64,000 bases of DNA from Bacteroidales bacterium (lineage in GTDB: Bacteria; Bacteroidota; Bacteroidia; Bacteroidales; UBA932), in assembly GCA_017561265.1 (NCBI GenBank), contig JAFZDJ010000011.1, positions 1 to 64,000 of the forward strand, read 5' to 3'. How positions within the stretch are numbered: the first letter of the stretch is position 1; every line of letters starts with the position of its first letter. The notes beneath the pieces are model-generated. The model had not been told where the DNA came from and did not search any database. It worked only from the letters and a program-made list of their open reading frames with translations. Below are positions 1-5,053 of the stretch, piece by piece. The position numbers were made by a program, and so were the translations under genes.

Positions 1-20
1 AGACCACGCAGGAAACGTTG

Positions 21-57
21 GGAGGGTCCGGAGTGAGCGAAGCGAACGGAGTCCTCC
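21..57. repeat. GC-rich imperfect hairpin, possible interspersed repeat
   Basis: GGAGG-TCCG (21-30) can pair with CGGA-CCTCC (47-57) across small bulges, leaving a loop that reads GAGTGAGCGAAGCGAA. A further CCTCCC at 72-77 can pair with the same left arm. The stretch 1-94 has no ORF and is richer in G and C than what follows. It looks like one of the short structured intergenic repeats seen in Bacteroidales genomes, but only this one copy is in the window, so its repeat nature is inferred. Confidence 0.35.
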
Positions 58-94
58 GCAATCCCTATCATCCTCCCGGTCAAATATATAAATG

Positions 95-136
95 AAAAAA
101 GAGTGACTAATCAGTCATAAATGACTTTTTAGTCAC
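95..136 (-). terminator. intrinsic terminator of the RloA-RloB operon
   Basis: On the minus strand GTGACTAA..AGTCA (right arm 122-136) pairs with TGACT..TTAGTCAC (left arm 103-117) around a 4-nt loop (118-121), with one 2-nt internal mismatch. Six T residues follow on the minus strand (plus-strand A run 95-100). The stop codon of the rloB-like gene (129-131) lies inside the hairpin, so transcription would end immediately at the gene's end. Confidence 0.7.
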
Positions 137-344
137 CCTCTGCAATTCCTCCATTTTGCAGAACCTGCTCGATGAGTTTGCTCATCTCAGTGTATGACTG
201 CTGAGAAAAGAATCTCGGTTTGCAGTCATAGCGGAACCCTTTGAGATTTCTTAGGTGCTCAAAATACCATCTTTCGGTAAGGCCTTCTCCAATTACAGTT
301 ATTCTTGAGCGTTTCAGCTCTCTTTCTCTTCTACCTCTCGCCAT
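129..344 (-). CDS. rloB: shortened RloB-like protein (71 aa)
   Basis: A 71-residue protein with the N-terminal signature of RloB. RloB is the partner of the RloA ATPase, often found at restriction or other defence loci. A basic start (ARGRRERELKR) is followed by the VIGEGLTERWYFEHL strand-helix, the first Toprim-like acidic motif. RloB proteins are usually around 200 residues, and the part holding the later acidic residues is missing here. The ORF stops at GGIAEGD, inside a terminator hairpin. The gene starts 11 bases after the stop of the ATPase gene, so the two are co-transcribed. Either the gene was truncated by a deletion that brought in the terminator, or it encodes a mini-RloB. I cannot find the missing part in the remaining 128 bases in any frame. 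Confidence 0.6.
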   Translation of the reverse strand: MARGRRERELKRSRITVIGEGLTERWYFEHLRNLKGFRYDCKPRFFSQQSYTEMSKLIEQVLQNGGIAEGD

Positions 345-355
345 AGCAGATAACT

Positions 356-1642
356 TTATACGTAAATTTCAGGGATTGCGCCGAACTGGCCGTTCTTGTA
401 TGACTTGCGTATTGAGGACAGTTTGTTCAGTCCTTTGAAGTCAGTTAGTGGATAGATTTCTGTGTTTCCATCTTCTTTCTTCTCTGTAAACCATACAGAA
501 TCCTTTCCAAACAAATCGTCTATTCCATCTAGTAGTGGGTCATAGTGTGTTGTAACAAGCAACTGCGAATTATTGTCCTCTTCTTTAAGGAATCTGTCCA
601 AGATGAAATCCAAAAGAGTGGGGTGCAGTGATGCTTCTACTTCATCAATATCTAGAAATGCCTGCTCCTTGATTGTTGTATAGATGGCAGATTCTATTTC
701 TATCACTCGTTTTGTTCCTGCAGATTGACTACCTTCGGGTAGGATATAGTCTTCTTCTCCGCGTGAGTTCTTAACGCGGATTCTGAATCCTGTGTTTATG
801 TCATTGATCGTTCCTCTTGCCAAGATCTCTGCTTTTTCTGCCTCATCAATAAATTTTGCAGAGGAGATGGCCTCGATTTGACTTTTGTTCAGGTTGTAGG
901 TTGTCTCTTCTACCTCAATCTCCGCGATTCTTAGGTCCGCCTTCTCTGTAAATTCTTTGATGTATCTGCGGAATACTTCATCTCTGAGCATCTTGTCTTT
1001 AGCGTATCCCGAAAGTTCGGTTTTGCTATCAATCCCTGGAAGAAGTTTCTCGTTAATCCAGCGGATAACGCTGCTTATTCTGTCAATGTTCATATTTACC
1101 TTTGTCATAGAGGCAAAGAATGACATGTTTTTCCAGCAGTTAAGGTTGATTGCATCAATCTCTGCAGGTTTCAGTTTTACTGCTGCTGGGTTGAATCTGA
1201 CTACTGACTGTCCGTTTGCGTATTCTCTCCAGAAAATACGTGTCGGTTGTACAGATTCATAGAAGTATAACGATTCAGCAGAAACTCTTTCCTTGTTGAG
1301 TTCCAGCTTATACCAGTATTTTATTCCTTCCACGTAGAACTTCATCTCAAAACAACTGTCCACGTTAGGTGTGTCTTTGTCTAAAAGGAATGGCATTACG
1401 CGAGTTGATAGATCGTTTCTTGCTGGAACCTGAGACCAAAAACGGCGTAGAAAATCCAATGCTTCAAGGAAATTTGACTTTCCTGAAGCATTTGCTCCGA
1501 AGATTACTGCGAATCTAAGCAGTTTTGTTCCGTCTGGCATAATTGCTACCCTGTTGACGGGGTCATCTTTGGTCGGCTCAAAGCTGAAATATGCCTCATC
1601 TCTGAATGACAAAAAGTTCTTAAATCTTATCTCCTGTATCAT
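356..1642 (-). CDS. rloA: RloA-like AAA/ABC-type ATPase (putative defence protein)
   Basis: A 428-residue ATPase of the COG1106/RloA type, related to the SMC/OLD ATP-binding fold. The protein opens with an IQEIRFKNFLSF strand. The Walker A motif GANASGKS is at about residues 49-56. A DIDEVEASLHP Walker B/D-loop lies near residues 331-341, and a TTH switch histidine near 368. Such ATPases with a RloB or other nuclease-like partner occur at restriction-modification and abortive-infection loci. The partner rloB follows 11 bases downstream and is truncated. A TACCTTTG -7 box at 1661-1668 fits a short leader of about a dozen bases. A perfect 22-bp inverted repeat covers the -33 region, which suggests tight regulation. 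A role in phage defence is inferred from family membership. Confidence 0.8.
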   Translation of the reverse strand: MIQEIRFKNFLSFRDEAYFSFEPTKDDPVNRVAIMPDGTKLLRFAVIFGANASGKSNFLEALDFLRRFWSQVPARNDLSTRVMPFLLDKDTPNVDSCFEMKFYVEGIKYWYKLELNKERVSAESLYFYESVQPTRIFWREYANGQSVVRFNPAAVKLKPAEIDAINLNCWKNMSFFASMTKVNMNIDRISSVIRWINEKLLPGIDSKTELSGYAKDKMLRDEVFRRYIKEFTEKADLRIAEIEVEETTYNLNKSQIEAISSAKFIDEAEKAEILARGTINDINTGFRIRVKNSRGEEDYILPEGSQSAGTKRVIEIESAIYTTIKEQAFLDIDEVEASLHPTLLDFILDRFLKEEDNNSQLLVTTHYDPLLDGIDDLFGKDSVWFTEKKEDGNTEIYPLTDFKGLNKLSSIRKSYKNGQFGAIPEIYV

Positions 1643-1660
1643 AATCTGTCAGTGTTCATG

Positions 1661-1668
1661 CAAAGGTA
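1661..1668 (-). promoter_or_regulatory. -7 box of the rloA-rloB promoter
   Basis: On the minus strand this reads TACCTTTG, a full match to the Bacteroidota -7 consensus TAnnTTTG, 18 bases before the rloA ATG. The -33 region would fall inside the palindrome 1682-1729. Confidence 0.6.
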
Positions 1669-1681
1669 AACATATTGCCCG

Positions 1682-1729
1682 TATTTATAAAATAAAATAG
1701 CAAAATATTGCTATTTTATTTTATAAATA
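1682..1729. repeat. perfect 22-bp inverted repeat with 4-nt spacer
   Basis: Arms 1682-1703 and 1708-1729 are exact reverse complements (AT-rich, ending in AGCAA / TTGCT) around the spacer AATA. This 48-bp palindrome sits immediately upstream of the rloA -7 box and covers the expected -33 position. It could be an operator for a dimeric regulator, a cruciform-forming site, or a terminator-like barrier between the divergent promoters at 1661-1668 and 1780-1787. Confidence 0.85.
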
Positions 1730-1760
1730 TTATGCCAATATTCTAATTGTGTGTATAAAG

Positions 1761-1787
1761 TGACAAAATGTCAGCATTTTATATTTG
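1761..1787 (+). promoter_or_regulatory. putative promoter with palindromic TGACA-AAA-TGTCA site
   Basis: TATATTTG at 1780-1787 matches the Bacteroidota -7 consensus. The perfect 13-bp palindrome TGACA(3)TGTCA at 1761-1773 lies just upstream, where an activator or repressor could bind. The likely target is the small ORF at 1898. Its leader would carry a 7-bp stem CTGTTAC/GTAACAG (1822-1828 with 1844-1850). Confidence 0.4.
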
Positions 1788-1897
1788 GTATACATGTTGT
1801 CCTACTTCTGTGTGGCAGCAACTGTTACTGCTGTAATAATTGGGTAACAGCTGAACTATCAGGGACTAGGAGTTAAAAGATTCTAAATTTCAATGAT

Positions 1898-2029
1898 ATG
1901 GGAATAAAACCAGGTCCAAAAAGGATTGCAAAATCCACAGGTAAGCCTGACAGACGTCAGCATGATAACAAGAAGACTCCGGGTAATACCCCGTCTTTGA
2001 AACCTCACCACCACAAGAAAGGTGATTGA
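1898..2029 (+). CDS. small very basic protein (43 aa), unknown function
   Basis: ATG at 1898 opens a 43-codon frame ending in TGA at 2027-2029. The peptide is rich in Lys, Arg, His and Pro (GPKRIAKSTGKP near the start, LKPHHHKKGD at the end) with no hydrophobic stretch. It would therefore be a small nucleic-acid-binding or disordered protein if it is made. Supporting evidence is a -7 box at 1780-1787 upstream and a strong intrinsic terminator starting 20 bases after the stop. No Shine-Dalgarno sequence is close to the start, which is common in this phylum. The rest of the 600-base gap between rloA and the DUF4143 gene holds only the promoter, palindromes, terminator and iterons listed separately. 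Confidence 0.4.
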   Translation: MGIKPGPKRIAKSTGKPDRRQHDNKKTPGNTPSLKPHHHKKGD

Positions 2030-2043
2030 TGGTAGTTCTTTAA

Positions 2044-2090
2044 GCGGTCAAGCCCTCTGCTCTCAGCTGACGCTGAGTCAGAAGGCTTGC
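2044..2090 (+). repeat. 47-bp direct repeat, copy 1 (left of the DUF4143 ATPase)
   Basis: This 47-base unit matches 3661-3707 at 42 of 47 positions and lies in the same orientation. Here it forms the terminator hairpin of the small upstream ORF. The two copies bracket the ATPase gene and its iterons. Confidence 0.75.
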
Positions 2091-2097
2091 TTTTTAT
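2049..2097 (+). terminator. intrinsic terminator of the small basic ORF
   Basis: CAAGCC (2049-2054) pairs with GGCTTG (2084-2089). An inner stem CTCAGC/GCTGAG closes a TGAC loop, and a T-rich tract CTTTTTATT follows. The stem is strong and the U-tract is in the plus direction. Confidence 0.75.
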
Positions 2098-2155
2098 TAT
2101 GCCGCACCGGCGAGTCTACTACATTATCTTAAAAATAATATCAGGATGGCTTGTG

Positions 2156-2244
2156 AAAATCTAGGAAAGGTGTATATTTGCGGTGTTCAAAAACCTAGGA
2201 AAGGTGTATAAAGTATATCTATAAAAATCTAGGAAAGGTGATTA
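2156..2244 (+). repeat. three iterons with exact 34-bp period before the DUF4143 ATPase gene
   Basis: The core CTAGGAAAGGTG, preceded by A(4-5)T or A(5)C, occurs with CTAGG at 2161, 2195 and 2229, a constant 34-bp step. The spacers differ. The third copy ends at the ATG (2244), so its AGGAAAGG doubles as a Shine-Dalgarno-like sequence. Identical cores with diverged spacers argue for selection on the core, for instance as binding sites on DNA, or on the leader mRNA, for an autoregulator. Confidence 0.8.
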
Positions 2245-3593
2245 TGAAAAGGAAGATATATGATAAGCTTCTTCAGTGGAAGAACGAGAAAGATGGAACA
2301 ACAGCCCTTATGATCGAGGGCGCTCGACGTATTGGAAAGAGTTATATCGCAGAGAGATTTGCAGAAAAGGAGTATGAATCATATATCCTTATTGATTTCA
2401 GTAAGGCACCGGCACGTGTGCGTGGATGGTTTGATGAGTATCTTGAGGACATTGATACTCTTCTTCAGAACATACAGTTGCATTACAAGAAGAAACTTAC
2501 TCCACGTAAATCACTGATCATCTTTGACGAGGTGCAGAAATGTCCACGTGCCCGTGAGGCGATCAAGGCACTGGTGGAGGATCATCGTTTCGATTATATT
2601 GAAACAGGTTCCCTTATATCCATAAAGAAAAATGTGGATGATATACTTATCCCTTCCGAAGAAGACGGCATCGAGATGTATCCTATGGACTTTGAAGAGT
2701 TTATGTGGGCTATGGGGGATGAGGTTATGTATCCGTACATCCGAAAGTGCTTTGAGACAAATAAGCCAATGGGAGATTTTCATCGTGAGGCTATGAGATA
2801 TTTCCGTCAGTATCTTATCGTGGGCGGAATGCCACAGGCAGTTAAGGAATATGTCAACTCAAGAGATTTCACTAAAGTAGATGCTGTCAAAAGACAGATA
2901 TTGAGACTGTATAGAAACGACATCAAGAAATATGCAGGTTCAGCAAAGACAAAAGTGTCATCTATATTCGAAGCCATACCGGGCCAACTGCAGAAGAATG
3001 AGAAGAAGTTTAAACTTGCCGATCTTAATGATGAAGCCAGGATGAGAGATTATGATTCTGCGTTTTTTTGGCTTAATGACGCTCGCTTGGCGAATATATG
3101 TTATAACACTACTGCTCCGAATATCGGTTTGCAGCTTAACGAGGAACGAACTACGCTCAAATGCTATTTCTGCGATACCGGACTCCTAATCTCGATGGCA
3201 TTCAACGCCAGAGGAATAGTCCAGAATGAGATATATCAGAAACTGATGTTTGACAAGCTGGAGATAAATGAGGGGATGCTTGTGGAAAACATTGTCGCTC
3301 AGATGCTCAGGACAACCGGGCACAGCCTTTTCTTCTACAGCAATTATGACAAGGAAGACGCCAGCAACAGAATGGAGATCGATTTCCTGATACAGAAAGA
3401 GACTGTGACCTCAAGACATAACATCTCGCCTATTGAAGTCAAGAGTGGTACAAACTATACACTTAACTCATTGACAAAGTGTATCAATAAGTTCGGTCAG
3501 TACCTTTCGACTCCATATGTTCTTCACTCGAAAGACCTTGAGATTGAAAACGGCATAACTTATCTGCCGTTGTATATGACTCCGTTGCTGTGA
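2244..3593 (+). CDS. AAA_14 / DUF4143 family ATPase
   Basis: A 449-residue ATPase. Walker A is GARRIGKS at residues 26-33 and Walker B is LIIFDEVQ at about 91-98, followed by the ETGS sensor segment typical of AAA_14. The C-terminal DUF4143 part ends with a restriction-nuclease-like core (EIDFLI then PIEVKSG), which has the D...E-x-K pattern of the PD-(D/E)xK fold. Biological roles of these abundant Bacteroidota ATPases are mostly unknown. I chose ATG 2244 over the in-frame GTG at 2238 because AGGAAAGG lies 5-12 bases ahead. The gene is alone, preceded by three iterons and bracketed by 47-bp direct repeats. That fits a mobile or horizontally exchanged cassette. Confidence 0.85.
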   Translation: MKRKIYDKLLQWKNEKDGTTALMIEGARRIGKSYIAERFAEKEYESYILIDFSKAPARVRGWFDEYLEDIDTLLQNIQLHYKKKLTPRKSLIIFDEVQKCPRAREAIKALVEDHRFDYIETGSLISIKKNVDDILIPSEEDGIEMYPMDFEEFMWAMGDEVMYPYIRKCFETNKPMGDFHREAMRYFRQYLIVGGMPQAVKEYVNSRDFTKVDAVKRQILRLYRNDIKKYAGSAKTKVSSIFEAIPGQLQKNEKKFKLADLNDEARMRDYDSAFFWLNDARLANICYNTTAPNIGLQLNEERTTLKCYFCDTGLLISMAFNARGIVQNEIYQKLMFDKLEINEGMLVENIVAQMLRTTGHSLFFYSNYDKEDASNRMEIDFLIQKETVTSRHNISPIEVKSGTNYTLNSLTKCINKFGQYLSTPYVLHSKDLEIENGITYLPLYMTPLL

Positions 3594-3603
3594 TAGTGAA
3601 CTT

Positions 3604-3659
3604 AAAAACATATTGGAATATGGAAATATGCTTGAAAAACAATATTCGAATATGTTTTT
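3604..3659. terminator. bidirectional terminator hairpin after the ATPase gene
   Basis: Arms 3604-3623 and 3640-3659 pair over almost their whole length, with a run of five A residues at the outer left and five T residues at the outer right. The hairpin starts 10 bases after the ATPase stop and can terminate transcription from either side. Confidence 0.7.
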
Positions 3660-3660
3660 A

Positions 3661-3707
3661 GCAGTCAAGCCCTCTTCTCTCCTCTGACGCTGAGTCTGAA
3701 GGCTTGC
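3661..3707 (+). repeat. 47-bp direct repeat, copy 2 (right of the DUF4143 ATPase)
   Basis: Second copy of the unit at 2044-2090, with 5 mismatches. The outer stem CAAGCC/GGCTTG is kept, but the inner stem is broken and no T-tract follows, so this copy is probably no longer a terminator. It begins right after the terminator of the ATPase gene. Confidence 0.75.
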
Positions 3708-3755
3708 CCTGGGAGAAGTACAGCTTATGGTGGGAGTGAGAAAGCGTGATAAGCA

Positions 3756-3791
3756 GAAAAAAGAAGGCAATCACAAATGATGTGACTGCCT
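3756..3791 (-). terminator. terminator of the M14 peptidase gene
   Basis: On the minus strand AGGCA-TCACA pairs with TGTGA-TGCCT around a 5-nt loop with one mismatch, followed by a T-rich tract (plus-strand A run 3757-3762). It lies about 16 bases past the stop codon of the gene ending at 3807. Confidence 0.65.
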
Positions 3792-3806
3792 AAAAAACAT
3801 CCGTAT

Positions 3807-4928
3807 CTATTCTCTGAAATTCCCCAGCACTCCGCATAAAGTAGCCAGATAATTGCCAAGAAGCTCGCTGTTAGCCTTCTTGGCATTTTCTGAATATACG
3901 GTGCCCTGAGGGAAGCCGTTGAAGCCTTCGAAGGTGAGGCTGAGGAAGTTCTGCTGGGCGGCGTAGGTGGAAAGATAGCCGGTACGGGAGAAGTGGTCGG
4001 TGCCGTCCATGTAGCCGCAGATGGTCTCTTCGCTGCCGATTTCGGACGGATACATCGCTTCGAATGCGGAGCTTATGCTGCAGAGGTGGTAGTTGCCTAC
4101 GGTGATGAGAAGATTGCGGTAATAGTCGTCCGGAAGGGTCATCGAGATCCAGTTGAGGGACTTCTTTTCCACCTTTCCGCTGCCGTTGGTGTGGAAGTCC
4201 AGAACAAGCAGGGCGTCCTTGTTTTCCTTCAGCACCTTGACAATGTTCTTCACTTCCGGCTGGTCTCCTCCTTCCTCTCCGCCATACTCGCTCTGACCTG
4301 GTTTGGCAGCTCTTACCTTTGTCCATCTTTCTACCGGCCAGTTCCTGTTGAGGTTAGCTCCGTGTGCGTTTACATATCCTTGATTGTCAATTCCATAGGG
4401 GTTCGCACACGGGATGATCAGGAAGTCGGCATACTGGCGGAAATATTTCAGGACCTCGTGCTCCATGTACTTTTCCTTGAGGTCCTTGAGGAAGTAATAT
4501 GTGCCGTAGATGCTTGATTTCTCGAAGCCGTGCTGGGCGCAGACTATGATGATCTTCAGTTTGTTTCCGGTCTGTCTCTTAGATGCGGATCCGCTGAAGG
4601 AAGGGGTGGGGGAGGTGAGCCTGTACATGTACATATCACTGCCGTCGCTGGCCTTTCCTATCTCCTCGCGGCTGATATATGATCCGTCTGCAAGAAGGTC
4701 GAACTGCTCATAGATGTCCGCAGTCCTGGTCGATGCTTTTCCGAAGCTGTAATCTTCCTGCTGACCAACATAGTATGTCGCAGGAACGAATCCGAAATCG
4801 ACATTCTTGTCGTATGGGGAGACCGTGTTTTCTTCATCTGAATACAGGATTGCGTCCTGTATATTGCAGGAAACGGCTGCAAGAATAGCTGCAGCCATGC
4901 AAATCAAGTATGTTCCTGCCTTCATCAT
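3807..4928 (-). CDS. M14-family zinc carboxypeptidase-like lipoprotein
   Basis: A 373-residue protein that starts with a lipoprotein signal (lipobox LAAVSC, Cys about 21), so it is probably anchored in the outer or inner membrane facing the periplasm or surface. The M14 metallopeptidase core is visible. HGFE (His about 133, Glu about 136) supplies two zinc ligands, the NPYGID and LNRNW segments match the substrate-binding loop, LDFHTNG supplies the third histidine, and TFEGF contains the catalytic glutamate. The reaction would be removal of C-terminal amino acids from peptides or peptidoglycan stems; substrate unknown. The ATG at 4928 is preferred over the GTG at 4934. A -7 box at 4934-4941 is so close that the mRNA may be leaderless. 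The gene is monocistronic with its own terminator. Confidence 0.8.
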   Translation of the reverse strand: MMKAGTYLICMAAAILAAVSCNIQDAILYSDEENTVSPYDKNVDFGFVPATYYVGQQEDYSFGKASTRTADIYEQFDLLADGSYISREEIGKASDGSDMYMYRLTSPTPSFSGSASKRQTGNKLKIIIVCAQHGFEKSSIYGTYYFLKDLKEKYMEHEVLKYFRQYADFLIIPCANPYGIDNQGYVNAHGANLNRNWPVERWTKVRAAKPGQSEYGGEEGGDQPEVKNIVKVLKENKDALLVLDFHTNGSGKVEKKSLNWISMTLPDDYYRNLLITVGNYHLCSISSAFEAMYPSEIGSEETICGYMDGTDHFSRTGYLSTYAAQQNFLSLTFEGFNGFPQGTVYSENAKKANSELLGNYLATLCGVLGNFRE

Positions 4929-4933
4929 CGTCA

Positions 4934-4941
4934 CAAATATA
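4934..4941 (-). promoter_or_regulatory. -7 box for the M14 peptidase gene
   Basis: Minus-strand TATATTTG, a full TAnnTTTG match, ends only 5 bases before the ATG at 4928. A transcript starting the usual few bases downstream would have almost no leader. Confidence 0.5.
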
Positions 4942-4964
4942 ATCCATTTTTCGCAGATTTATCG

Positions 4965-4972
4965 TATATTTG
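4965..4972 (+). promoter_or_regulatory. -7 box for the polysaccharide operon
   Basis: TATATTTG on the plus strand, full match to TAnnTTTG, with T-rich sequence about 20 bases upstream as a possible -33 element. It would give a leader of about 75 bases before the wza-like ATG at 5054 and is the best candidate for the main promoter of the export and biosynthesis operon. Confidence 0.55.
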
Positions 4973-5053
4973 CTTGTTATATATGCACGTTAGGGAGACA
5001 GGATGACTCTGTCTCTCAATAACTGCATGATTATAAGTAAGTTATAGATTGAT

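Noticed and set aside
2156..2244. Three regularly spaced repeats as a possible CRISPR array
   Set aside because: Only a short core is conserved, the copies run into the start codon of a gene, the step is 34 bp in total, and no cas gene is near. A regulatory iteron array fits better.
1..3806. The left-hand accessory patch as a prophage or integrative element
   Set aside because: No integrase, transposase, relaxase, tRNA or attachment site is visible, only defence-type ATPases, hairpins and repeats.
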